A stretch of DNA of 64,000 nt from Bacteroides sp. (GTDB taxonomy: Bacteria > Bacteroidota > Bacteroidia > Bacteroidales > Bacteroidaceae), in contig JAJBTC010000022.1 in assembly GCA_020861095.1 (NCBI GenBank), positions 1 to 64,000 on the forward strand. The letters are read 5' to 3'. The notes beneath the pieces are model-generated. The model was not told the origin of the DNA, ran no database searches, and saw only the letters and a program-made list of their open reading frames with translations. Of the stretch, positions 20,716-31,600 are shown piece by piece (the first letter of the stretch is position 1; every line of letters starts with the position of its first letter). The position numbers were made by a program, and so were the translations under genes.

Positions 20716-21794
20716 GATATTTCTTCATTGTACAGGGAGAAGGACGGGGACATCTCACACAAGCACTCGCATTGGCCGATATATTGCGTCGGAACGGACA
20801 CGAAGTATGTGAAATATTGCTTGGGAGAAGTAAGAACCGTGAAATCCCGGAGTTTTTCCTCAAGAAGATCGGCAGTCGGGTCAAATGCTTCGATACCCTC
20901 TCTTTCAAGCTGAAAAAGAACAGAAAGCACATCCACATGCTCAAAACCATTCTATACAATTCGCAACCTTTGCGGATCAGGAAATACCTGGCCAGCATGG
21001 AAAAGATCCACAGGCGCATTGTCAAAACGAAACCCGACGCGGTGGTCAACTTTTACGAAATATTAGGTGGCCTGACCAACATACGTTACCGGGAACATAT
21101 CCCTTTTATACATATCGGGCATCAATTCCTGCTTAATCACCCCGACTACCCTTTTGGAAAAAGTGACGAACAGGGTTACCTCTTCCTGAGACTGCATGCC
21201 ATCTTCAATAAAATAGGCGCCACCAAAACCCTGGCCCTCTCCTTTTACCCCATGAAAGATTATGTTCCCGAACGCATCGCGGTGGTCCCTCCGCTGATAC
21301 GAAAAGAGGTAAGAGAGCTGGAGGTACGGAACGAAGAATACCTGCTGGTTTATATACTGAATCAGGGATACGAAGACGAGATCCGCCAATGGCATACCCT
21401 CCATCCGGAGACCAAACTGGTCTGCTTCTGGGATAAGAAAAACGCGCCGGACAAACTGGAGGTGGATAAGACACTGACCTTTTTCACGATAGACGACGAG
21501 AAATTCCTCCACTTCATGGCAGGTTGCAAAGGATACATATCCACAGCCGGATTCGAGTCGATCTGTGAAGCCTTTTATCTCTCCAAACCGGTGATGGTGG
21601 TACCCAGCCATGTAGAACAGGAAGTAAATGCCGCTGACGCAGCCTCTACCGGCAAGGCCGTCGCACATTCCAGGTTCGATCTGGATAAACTCATGGAGAG
21701 ATTACAGCATCCGATACAAGAAGAAGATACGTTCCGGAAGTGGATAGAGTCCGGAGAAGAGATATTTATGAGACACCTTACCACATTCGTATGA
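20712..21794 (+). CDS. MurG-like glycosyltransferase family protein
   Basis: MRYFFIVQGEGRGHLTQALALADILRRNGHEV; C-terminal STAGFESICEAFYLSKPVMVVPSHVEQEVNAADA. Confidence 0.85.
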   Translation: MRYFFIVQGEGRGHLTQALALADILRRNGHEVCEILLGRSKNREIPEFFLKKIGSRVKCFDTLSFKLKKNRKHIHMLKTILYNSQPLRIRKYLASMEKIHRRIVKTKPDAVVNFYEILGGLTNIRYREHIPFIHIGHQFLLNHPDYPFGKSDEQGYLFLRLHAIFNKIGATKTLALSFYPMKDYVPERIAVVPPLIRKEVRELEVRNEEYLLVYILNQGYEDEIRQWHTLHPETKLVCFWDKKNAPDKLEVDKTLTFFTIDDEKFLHFMAGCKGYISTAGFESICEAFYLSKPVMVVPSHVEQEVNAADAASTGKAVAHSRFDLDKLMERLQHPIQEEDTFRKWIESGEEIFMRHLTTFV

Positions 21795-23824
21795 AAACAA
21801 ACAACAGAGAACTGAGTTGGCTGGCTTTCAACCGTCGCGTCCTGCAGGAGGCACAAGACCCCACCGTTCCGCTGATGCAACGCCTCAGATTCCTGGGGAT
21901 CTTTTCCAACAACCAGGACGAATTCATCAAAGTCAGAGTAGCCAACGCCATACGGGCAAATAACCTGAAAAGCAGGTATCAGCGAAAAAAGATCGGCATA
22001 GAGAAGGGATTACTTCAACGTATCAACGAAGGTATGCAGGAATCCCGTGAAGTGTTCGAACAGACCTACCGGACCATCCTTTCCCAGATGGAGGAACACG
22101 GGATCAGGATCATTCACGAAAACCAACTGAGCGAAAGACAGAAAGAGTTCTGTCGCAATTACTACGCTTCAGTGATCAGTGTACGGCTGGTGCCCCTTAT
22201 GCTACGCAAAACAGTCACACTGCCTTTTCTGAGCGACCAGCATGCCTACCTGGCTGTAAAAATGAGCAACCGTACCAACCAGAACAAACGATATGCCCTG
22301 ATCCAGTTGTATGTCAGCAAACTTTGTCCGCGTTTTGTGGAACTACCGCCGGAAAAGACAGCCAAAGAGATCATCTTCATGGAAGATATCATCCGGCTCT
22401 GCTTGGACGATATTTTTTTCATGTTCAATTTCGATGACATCCAGGCATACACTTTCAAATTCCTGCGCGACTCCCTGATGAGTTTCGATGATGACATATC
22501 CAAAAGTATGGTGGAGAAACTGGAAGACAGTCTCGAAGAAAGGCAGCATGGACAGCCCATCCGGCTGGTCTATGATAAAGATATGCCGGAAGACCTGTTG
22601 GCACTCATTGCCTCCAAACTAAAAGTCAAACCAGACCAGGTACTTCCCGGAGGGCGTTACCACATGCTCCGGGACCTGATGAAATTTCCGCGGGTAGCAC
22701 CCGAACTGGAGCTCAAACGTCCGGAGCCGCTGACCCATCCCGATATCAAACCGTTTTCCAGTGTACTAGCGGTGATCCGGGAGAAAGATATTTTTCTCAA
22801 CTATCCCTACCATACGTTCAACCATCTGATCGATTTTCTGCGGGAAGCAGCCGTCGATCCCAAAGTAAAAAGCATCAGCATCACCCTGTACCGCACGGCA
22901 GAGAATTCAAAAGTGATCAATGCGTTGATCAATGCTGTCAAGAACGGAAAGGAGGTTACTGTGCTGGAAGAGCTGATGGCACGGTTTGATGAAGAGCAGA
23001 ATGTGGAAGACTCGGACAGGATGCAGAAAGCAGGGATCCGTGTGATCCACGGATTGCCCGGTATCAAGGTACACAGCAAACTGATCCTGATAGAGCGAAA
23101 AGAAAAAAACGCCACCCGGGGCTATGTCTATGTGGGTACCGGGAACTTCAATGAGGTAACGGCCGGTCTCTACGGCGATTTCGGTATTCTGACCACCCAT
23201 CCGGAGATTGCCGCCGATGCCCGCCGGATCTTTGAATTCCTGCTCCAGCCTCACCAGTATTTCCGTTGCAAACACCTGCTGGTAGCTCCTTATCATATGC
23301 GTGCCAGCATGGAAACACTCATCGAAAATGAGATCCGCAACGCGCGCAAAGGAAAAAAAGCCTTTATCTATGCGAAGATGAATTCCCTGACAGACCCTGA
23401 GATTGTCCGCCTGCTCTACAAGGCCAGTCACAACGGGGTAAAGATCCGTCTGATCATCCGGGGAGCCTGTTGTCTCCAGCCGCAGGTAAAAGGACAAAGT
23501 GAGACCGTCGAAGCCATCAGCATCGTGGATTCTTACCTCGAACATGCCCGTATGCTGATATTCTGCAACAACGGAGAAGAAAAAATCTACATTATGAGTG
23601 CAGACTGGATGACACGCAATCTCGACCGTCGGATCGAAGTAGCCATTCCGGTATATGACAAAAAGATACGTAAGACCCTGAAAGAGGTATTCGATATTCA
23701 GTGGACAGACAATGTAAAAGCCCGTGAACTGACCGACCCGGACAACAACAATTACAGAAAAATGGAAACGGACAGATTGTGCCGTTCACAAATGGAACTT
23801 TTTAATTATTATAAAAACAGATAA
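21791..23824 (+). CDS. ppk1: Polyphosphate kinase 1
   Basis: RELSWLAFNRRVLQEAQDPTVPLMQRLRFLGIFSNNQDEFIKVRVA; KSISITLYRTAENSKVINAL; VHSKLILIERKE; YVGTGNFNE. Confidence 0.96.
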   Translation: MKTNNRELSWLAFNRRVLQEAQDPTVPLMQRLRFLGIFSNNQDEFIKVRVANAIRANNLKSRYQRKKIGIEKGLLQRINEGMQESREVFEQTYRTILSQMEEHGIRIIHENQLSERQKEFCRNYYASVISVRLVPLMLRKTVTLPFLSDQHAYLAVKMSNRTNQNKRYALIQLYVSKLCPRFVELPPEKTAKEIIFMEDIIRLCLDDIFFMFNFDDIQAYTFKFLRDSLMSFDDDISKSMVEKLEDSLEERQHGQPIRLVYDKDMPEDLLALIASKLKVKPDQVLPGGRYHMLRDLMKFPRVAPELELKRPEPLTHPDIKPFSSVLAVIREKDIFLNYPYHTFNHLIDFLREAAVDPKVKSISITLYRTAENSKVINALINAVKNGKEVTVLEELMARFDEEQNVEDSDRMQKAGIRVIHGLPGIKVHSKLILIERKEKNATRGYVYVGTGNFNEVTAGLYGDFGILTTHPEIAADARRIFEFLLQPHQYFRCKHLLVAPYHMRASMETLIENEIRNARKGKKAFIYAKMNSLTDPEIVRLLYKASHNGVKIRLIIRGACCLQPQVKGQSETVEAISIVDSYLEHARMLIFCNNGEEKIYIMSADWMTRNLDRRIEVAIPVYDKKIRKTLKEVFDIQWTDNVKARELTDPDNNNYRKMETDRLCRSQMELFNYYKNR

Positions 23825-23832
23825 AGAGAAAT

Positions 23833-24732
23833 ATGTCATTTCATACATTCGCGGCCATAGATATCGGCTCCAATGCCATACGACTGCTCATCAACAACAT
23901 AGAAGAGGGAAAAGGGGTTCCTGAATTTAAAAAAATAGCTTTCCTGCGGGTACCGATCCGCCTCGGAGAAGATACCTTTTCCAAAGGCTTTATTGATGAA
24001 AATAAAGCAGAACGCCTCCATGAGGCATTGAGTGGGTTTGCCCACATCATGCGGGCCTATCAGGTCTCTTCCTATATGGCGTGCGCCACCAGTGCCATGC
24101 GCGATGCCGGCAACGGGGAACAGATTGTCCGGGAGATCCGGGAAAACAGTAGCATAGACATCCGTATCATCAGCGGTAAAGAAGAGGCAGAAATGATCTT
24201 TCAGGCAGGCAAACTCAATGCGGTGATAGAGCCCGATAAAAATTACCTGTATGTAGATGTCGGAGGAGGAAGTACCGAGATCGTACTTTACAGCAGACAG
24301 ACCAAAGTAGACTCACGTTCGTTCCAGATAGGTACTGTGCGGATGCTGGCAGATAAAGTAAGCAAAGAAGAAAAAAATAATTTCAAAGAGTGGCTGAAAA
24401 ACGTCTATGAAAAATATGCCCCCCTCTATATCATAGCATCGGGCGGGAACATCAACAAAATACACAAAATGCTGGGAAAAACTTCCAAAGATGTGCTCCT
24501 GTACACAGAGCTAAGAATGCTGTACGACATGATGAAAGAACTTACCTACGAAGAACGCATTCATAATTTTAAGCTCAACAATTACCGCGCGGATGTCATT
24601 ATACCTGCCATGAAGATCTTCCTGACTGCCGGGAAAGCCTGCAAAGTGAATCAGATCTATGTTCCCAAAGTAGGACTTGCAGACGGCATCATCCATCACC
24701 TGTACCGGGAACAGGAAAAATCCAGGCAATAA
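23833..24732 (+). CDS. Exopolyphosphatase/Ppx-GppA family protein
   Basis: AAIDIGSNAIRLLI; ACATSAMRDAGNGEQIV; YVDVGGGSTEIVLYS. Confidence 0.94.
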   Translation: MSFHTFAAIDIGSNAIRLLINNIEEGKGVPEFKKIAFLRVPIRLGEDTFSKGFIDENKAERLHEALSGFAHIMRAYQVSSYMACATSAMRDAGNGEQIVREIRENSSIDIRIISGKEEAEMIFQAGKLNAVIEPDKNYLYVDVGGGSTEIVLYSRQTKVDSRSFQIGTVRMLADKVSKEEKNNFKEWLKNVYEKYAPLYIIASGGNINKIHKMLGKTSKDVLLYTELRMLYDMMKELTYEERIHNFKLNNYRADVIIPAMKIFLTAGKACKVNQIYVPKVGLADGIIHHLYREQEKSRQ

Positions 24733-24737
24733 ACCAT

Positions 24738-24839
24738 TTGCCTGGTAAGGTACAATCTTCTATGAGGTAGAGATCCCATACAGAGAGTGACCGGAAAGGT
24801 CAATCCTACCTCACTTTATACACCTGCGCCCACAGGCAA
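24738..24839. other. Nested three-level inverted repeat between convergent genes
   Basis: TTGCCTG/CAGGCAA, TGAGGTAG/CTACCTCA, TGACC-GGAAA-GGTCA nested in order. Confidence 0.7.
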
Positions 24840-24888
24840 CCTATAACAGAAACAAAATGTACAGAAGGTGTAGAACTATCGTGCTTTT

Positions 24889-25854
24889 TCACTTGAACAT
24901 GGGGGTAGCAAACCACTTTTTAAACATCCATGTCACAACAACATACAGGACAAAAGCAGAGAAAAACCCAACGATCGCATCAATCACATAATGTGCCTGT
25001 ATATACACCGTAGCCAGACAGAGAAGGATATAGAAAGGCATCAACCCGGCAAATAACTTCTTATTCACCCGCCAGGCCATGATCATCAGCATGGTAGAGA
25101 TACCCACGTGCGAACTGGGGAAAGCAGCCGTCGGACGTTCACCCACCTGTTGAGAAGCCTTCACCAGATTATAGAAAAATCCGTGTTCATATCCGGGTCC
25201 CGGAACCAGGTCGGTATGATGATTGAAATAGTCTCCGATGGCAGGAAACACCCCCTGGGCCACATTATCAAATCCGATCACCGGAAAATAGAACTGTGGA
25301 CCAGCCACAGGTACGAAAATATAAATAAAGTAGTAAACAAAAAACGCAGTCACCAGTACAAAAGAGAACTTTTCAAACAACTCGTAACGGAAGAGAAAAT
25401 AATAGATCGCCACCCCGAATATCATGGGATAATAGGAGAAATAGCCCATATTGATCGGCTCACTCGCCCACATCTCAGGAAAACGTTGCCAGAACAACAC
25501 AGCAGGTTGACAATGAAAGATCCACTGTTCCGCCTGGGCAAACACATGGTCCAGATTAGGAAAGTGGCGGTTAAATTCAAACGTATCCGGATACCAGTAA
25601 GAAAGCAATGCCATCTGTATACCGATACGGATAAATGCTGTTCCCTTGCAGGGAGCCAACCGGTAAAGGTACATGAGCAGGAAAGTCATAAATGCGATCA
25701 ACGCCCGGTCCCACAGCATGACCCACGGATGATCCAACTGCCGGAACATGAACAGGATCAGTATAGTAGTAAGCAAGTTATAGATCAGCGAGATCTTTTC
25801 TACAGCAAAGAGACCTTTGCGGGTCTCTACCCTCTTAAATAAATCTAAAGCCAT
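24889..25854 (-). CDS. PAP2-superfamily membrane protein (AUR1/inositolphosphotransferase-like)
   Basis: Multi-TM; FVPVAGPQFYFP, FPSSHVGISTMLM, AHYVIDAIVGFFSA motifs. Confidence 0.82.
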   Translation of the reverse strand: MALDLFKRVETRKGLFAVEKISLIYNLLTTILILFMFRQLDHPWVMLWDRALIAFMTFLLMYLYRLAPCKGTAFIRIGIQMALLSYWYPDTFEFNRHFPNLDHVFAQAEQWIFHCQPAVLFWQRFPEMWASEPINMGYFSYYPMIFGVAIYYFLFRYELFEKFSFVLVTAFFVYYFIYIFVPVAGPQFYFPVIGFDNVAQGVFPAIGDYFNHHTDLVPGPGYEHGFFYNLVKASQQVGERPTAAFPSSHVGISTMLMIMAWRVNKKLFAGLMPFYILLCLATVYIQAHYVIDAIVGFFSAFVLYVVVTWMFKKWFATPMFK

Positions 25855-26852
25855 CCCTCGTTCTTATACCAGTCAATGGTCTCTTTCACTCCCCGCTGCA
25901 GATCGTAGTCAGGTACAAACCCAAGTTCTGTGGTGGCCGGAGTGATGTCACATTGCCAGTTGCGTTGTTTCATTATTTTATATTTGTCCGGATTCAGCGT
26001 ACTGCTCTTACCCGAGCAGGAGGCCAGCCAGCCGGCGAGCAAAGATACTACTTTTAATACAATTAACGGACATCTCAGATGAACAACCCACGGATCGCCC
26101 AACTCCCGGCAGATCAGGCGCGAAAAATCACGACTGTTATAGACACAGCCATCGGAAAGGAAATAAGCACGCCGCGCTACGCCTTTCTCTATGCCCAGAA
26201 AAACCGCTTTCACCACATCCTTCACATATACAAACGTGAGATCCTGTCGTTTGAAACCCACCGAGAAATCCAGGTGATTGCGTATCGTCTTTGCCATCAG
26301 GAAATAGTCTTTTTCCCGCGGGCCATATACACCGGTGGGGCGATAGATCACATACGGCAGGCCGGGCACCTGTTGCAGGTAACGTTCGGCCTTCAGCTTG
26401 CTCCATCCGTAGCCGGTATTGGGAGCCGGCTCATCGTCCTCCGTGATGGCGGTATAGTCTTTCTCCCTCACAGGCCCGAAAACGCTCAGCGTACTGATGA
26501 AAACAAACTGCCGGGGGATCATCTGCAACTCCCGGAGCGACTCCACAAGCGTATGGGTCTGCTGGTAATTGACCCGGTCAAATTCCTGCGGATCGGAGCA
26601 TTTGGTAACTCCCGCGCAATGTACAATGTAGTCAAACGCCTGAAATCGGTCTTTGTGTTCCGACAACCGGGCACGCAACCGATCGGGATCCGTGAAATCC
26701 AGTTCCAGGATATTCAGATGTGCGTCTTTCAGATACGCTCTGCTGCTGGAACTACGTACACCCGCCCAGACCGAGAATCCGCGCCTCAGTGCTTCCTCTA
26801 CTAAGAAACTTCCGATAAAACCACTTGCTCCGGTAATTAAAATACGTGCCAT
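25845..26852 (-). CDS. NAD-dependent epimerase/dehydratase
   Basis: MARILITGASGFIGSFLVEEALRRG; GYGWSKLKAERYL; YRPTGVYGPREKD. Confidence 0.93.
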   Translation of the reverse strand: MARILITGASGFIGSFLVEEALRRGFSVWAGVRSSSSRAYLKDAHLNILELDFTDPDRLRARLSEHKDRFQAFDYIVHCAGVTKCSDPQEFDRVNYQQTHTLVESLRELQMIPRQFVFISTLSVFGPVREKDYTAITEDDEPAPNTGYGWSKLKAERYLQQVPGLPYVIYRPTGVYGPREKDYFLMAKTIRNHLDFSVGFKRQDLTFVYVKDVVKAVFLGIEKGVARRAYFLSDGCVYNSRDFSRLICRELGDPWVVHLRCPLIVLKVVSLLAGWLASCSGKSSTLNPDKYKIMKQRNWQCDITPATTELGFVPDYDLQRGVKETIDWYKNEGWL

Positions 26853-27030
26853 GCTTTTGTATACGATTGATGATGCGTTCAGGAGCGACAAAGATAAGAC
26901 ATTAATTGCTCCCCGCCACCCACCCGTCCGGAATTTGGCTGTCTGTAAGAAGATTTGTTCACTTTTTGAACCTCAAACAACAAATTATTGTTTTCTTTGT
27001 ACTTCGTATTTTTCCAATCATACATCATTC

Positions 27031-29172
27031 ATGGCTAAAAAAAGAGAAAAAAAGGCCGGCAAACGCATGACGCGTAACGAACTGGCCGACAAATTGATGG
27101 ATTTCTTCCACAACAAACCTTCTGAGACACTTCGCCTCAAATATATTTTTTCGGAACTGCACCTCACCACCCACCCCCTGAAAATGCTCTGTATAGACAT
27201 CCTGGCGGATCTGGTGGCAGACGACTACATCGTGGAGGTAGAAAACAATCACTTCCGCCTCAACGACCACGGCGTGGAAATGACCGGTGTTTTCCACCGG
27301 AAAAGCAACGGGAAGAACTTCTTTATCGCCGACGAAGGAGGAGAACAGATCTTTATCGCCGAGCGAAACTCGGCCCACGCGATGAACAACGACCGGGTAC
27401 GCATCTCTTTCTATGCCAAGCGCAAAAACCGTGAAGCGGAAGGCGAGGTGCTGGAGATCCTCGAACGGGCCAACGACACCTTTGTGGGTACCCTGGAGGT
27501 AAGCAAGTCCTACGCATTCTTAGTAACAGAGAACCGGACATTAGCCAACGACATCTTCATTCCCAAAGACAAGCTCAAAGGAGGCAAAAGCGGAGACAAA
27601 GCCATCGTGAAGGTCATCGAATGGCCCGACAAGGCCAAGAACCCGATCGGGCAGGTCCTGGATATCCTGGGAAAAGCGGGTGAAAACAACGCGGAGATGC
27701 ACGCCATCCTGGCCGAGTTCGGACTGCCCTACGTCTATCCCAAAGAGGTAGAAAAAGCAGCCGATAAGATACCCGATGAGATCCCCGAAGAAGAGATCGC
27801 CCGCCGGGAAGACTTCCGGAAGGTAACCACCTTCACCATAGACCCCAAAGATGCCAAAGACTTCGACGACGCGCTCTCCATCCGCCCGCTTAAGGCAGGA
27901 TGGTGGGAGGTCGGCGTACACATTGCCGATGTCACCTATTATGTGAAAGAGGGGGGCATCATAGACCGGGAAGGCGAGAAACGGGCCACCTCCGTCTATC
28001 TGGTAGACCGTACCATACCGATGCTGCCCGAACGACTGAGCAACTACCTGTGTTCATTGCGTCCCCACGAAGACAAGCTGACCTATTCGGTGATCTTTGA
28101 GATCAACGAAAAAGGAGAGGTCAGAAAGTCACACGTCTGCCGTACCGTGACCCATTCCGATCGTCGGTTCACTTACGAAGAAGCACAGCAGATCATAGAG
28201 ACCGGCAAAGGAGACTTCACCGAAGAGATCCTGACACTTGACAAAATAGCCAAGGCATTGCGCCAGCAACGTTTCAAGGCCGGAGCCATCAACTTCGACC
28301 GCTACGAGGTAAGATTTGAACTCGATGAGAAAGGGAAACCCACCGGTGTATACTTCAAAGAATCGAAAGATGCCAATAAACTCATCGAAGAATTTATGTT
28401 GCTCGCCAACAAAACGGTGGCCGAGAAAGTAGGGAAAGTGCCCAGAGGCAAGAAAGCAAAGACCTTTGTATACCGCATCCACGACCTGCCCGACCCGGAG
28501 AAATTAGGCAACCTGGCCCAGTTCATTGCCCGCTTCGGATACAAACTACGTACCAGCGGCAACAAAACGGATGTATCCAAATCCATCAACCACCTGCTCG
28601 ACGACATCCAGGGAAAGAAAGAGGAGAACCTCATCGAAACGGTCTCTATCCGCGCCATGCAGAAGGCACGCTATTCGGTACACAACATCGGGCACTACGG
28701 ACTCGCGTTTGAGTATTATACCCATTTCACTTCCCCCATCCGCCGCTATCCGGACATGATGGTACACCGCCTGCTCACTCGCTACGCCGAAGGAGGACGC
28801 AGCGTGTCCGCTCAGAAATACGAAGACCTGTGCGACCATAGCTCAAACATGGAACAGACAGCCGCCCAGGCCGAACGGGCTTCTATCAAGTACAAACAGG
28901 TAGAATTCATGTCGGAACACATCGGTCAGACGTACGACGGCGTGATCTCCGGAGTGACCGAATGGGGACTGTATGTAGAACTGAACGAGAACAAATGCGA
29001 AGGTATGGTTCCCATCCGTGACCTGGACGACGACTTCTATGAGTTCGATGAAAAGAATTATTGCCTGCGCGGCCGTCGCAAAAAACGGATCTACAGCCTG
29101 GGCGATGCCATCACCATCAAAGTGGCGCGTGCCAACTTAGAGAAAAAACAACTGGACTTCACCCTGGCGTGA
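27031..29172 (+). CDS. rnr: Ribonuclease R
   Basis: TIDPKDAKDFDDALSIRPL; HIADVTYYVKEGGIIDREGEKRATSVYLVDRTIPMLPERLSNYLCSL; C-terminal S1 domain. Confidence 0.97.
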   Translation: MAKKREKKAGKRMTRNELADKLMDFFHNKPSETLRLKYIFSELHLTTHPLKMLCIDILADLVADDYIVEVENNHFRLNDHGVEMTGVFHRKSNGKNFFIADEGGEQIFIAERNSAHAMNNDRVRISFYAKRKNREAEGEVLEILERANDTFVGTLEVSKSYAFLVTENRTLANDIFIPKDKLKGGKSGDKAIVKVIEWPDKAKNPIGQVLDILGKAGENNAEMHAILAEFGLPYVYPKEVEKAADKIPDEIPEEEIARREDFRKVTTFTIDPKDAKDFDDALSIRPLKAGWWEVGVHIADVTYYVKEGGIIDREGEKRATSVYLVDRTIPMLPERLSNYLCSLRPHEDKLTYSVIFEINEKGEVRKSHVCRTVTHSDRRFTYEEAQQIIETGKGDFTEEILTLDKIAKALRQQRFKAGAINFDRYEVRFELDEKGKPTGVYFKESKDANKLIEEFMLLANKTVAEKVGKVPRGKKAKTFVYRIHDLPDPEKLGNLAQFIARFGYKLRTSGNKTDVSKSINHLLDDIQGKKEENLIETVSIRAMQKARYSVHNIGHYGLAFEYYTHFTSPIRRYPDMMVHRLLTRYAEGGRSVSAQKYEDLCDHSSNMEQTAAQAERASIKYKQVEFMSEHIGQTYDGVISGVTEWGLYVELNENKCEGMVPIRDLDDDFYEFDEKNYCLRGRRKKRIYSLGDAITIKVARANLEKKQLDFTLA

Positions 29173-29209
29173 AAAACAGAGAGCGCAGATACTCCATACA
29201 CCAAGGATC

Positions 29210-29683
29210 ATGAAAACCGTAACCATTGAAGATAAAAAGAAGATCGAAGAGATCATCGCCGCCTGCGACGTATGTTATGTAGGCATGGTAGACAGGGAAG
29301 GAAACCCCTACGTCATCCCCATGAATTTCGGATACAAAGAGGAGATCCTGTACCTGCATTCCGGTCAGACAGGAAGCAGCATCGAGATGTTGCAACATCA
29401 CAACCAGGTCTGTATTACCTTCTGTACCCGCCAGCAGCTGGCCTATCAGAACGTAGAGGTAGCCTGTAGCTACCGCATGAAAGGGAGTAGTGTGATCTGC
29501 CGGGGCAAAGTATCTTTTCCCGAAGATATGCAGGAGAAAAGAGAAGCACTGGATATTCTGATGAAGCAATACACAGATCGTACCTTCACCTATTCAGACC
29601 CGGCCGTACGCAACGTAAAGGTCTGGAAGATCCCTATCGATAGCATGACCGTAAAAGAATACGGCGTGCCCTATTACGAATAG
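29210..29683 (+). CDS. Pyridoxamine 5'-phosphate oxidase (Nim-like) family protein
   Basis: VCYVGMVDREGNPYVIPMNFGYKEEILYLHSGQTGSSIEML. Confidence 0.88.
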   Translation: MKTVTIEDKKKIEEIIAACDVCYVGMVDREGNPYVIPMNFGYKEEILYLHSGQTGSSIEMLQHHNQVCITFCTRQQLAYQNVEVACSYRMKGSSVICRGKVSFPEDMQEKREALDILMKQYTDRTFTYSDPAVRNVKVWKIPIDSMTVKEYGVPYYE

Positions 29684-29747
29684 ACCTGCGAGGAACTGAT
29701 TTCCAGGTTCGGATTGAAAAAACAAATATCCTAACGGTGGCACCTAC

Positions 29748-29985
29748 TTGTAGGAGACGCAAAGAGATTTACGATTTTACGATTTACGATTTACGATTGA
29801 AATTACATTTTGTAAATCCCCATACATTACATGTTAGATGCAAACATACGAGACGCATAGTTGCGTCTCCGCGATGCAGGTGGCGTGTATATATATCCAC
29901 GGCACAGGTCCAAGAAAAAAGCATCCCGCATGGTATATACATTTCCATGCGGGATGCGGAGACGCACGCCGTGCGTCTCTACAGG
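29748..29985 (+). repeat. Dispersed repeat family B copy 2 (MITE-like)
   Basis: TTGTAGGAGACGCA ... TGCGTCTCTACAGG ends; internal CGAGACGCATAGTTGCGTCTC and perfect 13-bp hairpin GCATCCCGCATGG/CCATGCGGGATGC (29921-29957). Confidence 0.8.
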
Positions 29986-30139
29986 ATACCGGAGTAGTAT
30001 CTCCTATACAATCCATCAGGAACTTCTACTCAGTTATACGTTTTAAGAAATGCGTAATAAATAGTGAATACCGGCATCTGAGTTCTAAATTCTCCGCAGG
30101 AAACATCCGGCAGAGAACTTAAAACTCAACACTTACCAC

Positions 30140-31087
30140 TTAAAGCGGATACTCTTCGAAAGCATACAGCAGTGTAGACAAATAACGCTCACCCGTATCC
30201 GGCAACAAAGCCACAATGGTCTTTCCTGCGTTTTCAGGTAACTTAGCCAGCTCCGTAGCCGCATACAGAGCAGCTCCCGAAGAGATACCCACCAGCAAAC
30301 CTTCTTTGCTTGCTACTTCGCGGCTGGTGCGGATGGCATCGTCGTTACTTACCTGGATCACCTGATCCACGACTTCCGGATTGTAGTTCTTCGGTACAAA
30401 ACCCGCACCGATCCCCTGGATCTTATGCGGACCGGGATTTCCTCCGGACAATACCGGGGAGTCGGTCGGCTCCACCGCCACGATCTTCACACCGGGCTTT
30501 TGCTGTTTCAGATAAGCACCTACACCACTCACCGTACCTCCGGTACCTACACCCGCCACAAAGATATCCACAGCACCCTCCGTATCGCGCCAGATCTCCG
30601 GACCTGTAGTACGGAAATGGACATCCGGATTGGCCGGATTCTCAAACTGTTGCAGGATCAGCGATCCCGGAGTACTCTCTTTCAATTCCTGTGCCTTGGC
30701 TATGGCCCCTTTCATGCCATTGGCACCCGGAGTCAGTACCAGTTCCGCACCCAACGCCTTCAGCAGATTGCGACGCTCCACACTCATGGTGTCGGGCATC
30801 GTCAGGATAAGTTTATAACCTTTGGCCGCCGAAGCAAAGGCAAGTCCGATACCGGTATTTCCACTGGTAGGCTCGATCAGCGTAGCACCCGGCTTCAAAG
30901 CTCCCGACTTTTCCGCGGCCTCAATCATAGCCAGAGCGATACGATCTTTCACGCTTCCGGCCGGATTAAAATACTCAAGTTTCGTGATCAGTCTGGCTTG
31001 TACCCCTTTACTGGCATTGTAATTACTCACTTCAAGCAAGGGGGTATTACCGATCAGGTCGGTAAGTTTGCTGGCAATCTTTCCCAT
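30140..31087 (-). CDS. cysK: Cysteine synthase A
   Basis: [60 protein letters not shown]. Confidence 0.97.
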   Translation of the reverse strand: MGKIASKLTDLIGNTPLLEVSNYNASKGVQARLITKLEYFNPAGSVKDRIALAMIEAAEKSGALKPGATLIEPTSGNTGIGLAFASAAKGYKLILTMPDTMSVERRNLLKALGAELVLTPGANGMKGAIAKAQELKESTPGSLILQQFENPANPDVHFRTTGPEIWRDTEGAVDIFVAGVGTGGTVSGVGAYLKQQKPGVKIVAVEPTDSPVLSGGNPGPHKIQGIGAGFVPKNYNPEVVDQVIQVSNDDAIRTSREVASKEGLLVGISSGAALYAATELAKLPENAGKTIVALLPDTGERYLSTLLYAFEEYPL

Positions 31088-31424
31088 ATTTTATTGATTT
31101 AATGATGAATATCCTTACTGCAACTATCCCGCAAACCAATCTGTACGTTCACAGACAGATCCGGAAGGATGTTTCCATACGACAAAGATAAGCCCCGAAT
31201 GGTTCATCCGAAATACCACATCTGTGGTAAATTTATACTATAAATAAGGGAGCAGAAGTCCCCATAAATTCCTATATTCCAAAAGGCTGTACAGGAAACA
31301 ACCGCATCTTCCATCCCTCCCATAACCGCCAGATACAAACAAACTCCTTACCCTACCTGTAAAACACCGTCAGTAAGCCGGTACATTACTCACAGACACC
31401 AGATATACTACACACATTATATTC

Positions 31425-31539
31425 CTACTATACCCGGATGTAGCAGCCAACTACTCCCGGGTGTAGTAACATACTACATCCGGGTATAGTAGCTGACCAC
31501 ACCCGGGTCTGGTAACTGACTACATCCGGGTGTAGTAAC
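31425..31539. repeat. Tandem array of five 23-bp units, each an imperfect palindrome centred on CCGG
   Basis: CCGG centres at 31434, 31457, 31480, 31503, 31526: exact 23-bp period; consensus near CTACAyCCGGGTGTAGTAAC. Confidence 0.95.
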
Positions 31540-31600
31540 CATAGAATAACGCTATTATATCTGTATACCAACGGTAATAGAACGATAGACTAAGGGCATT

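Noticed and set aside
29737-30122. Small ORFs inside repeat family B copy 2
   Set aside because: Translations derive from repeat and hairpin sequence.
31425-31539. Possible CRISPR array
   Set aside because: The 23-bp period has no unique spacers and units are palindromic and diverged; no cas genes nearby.
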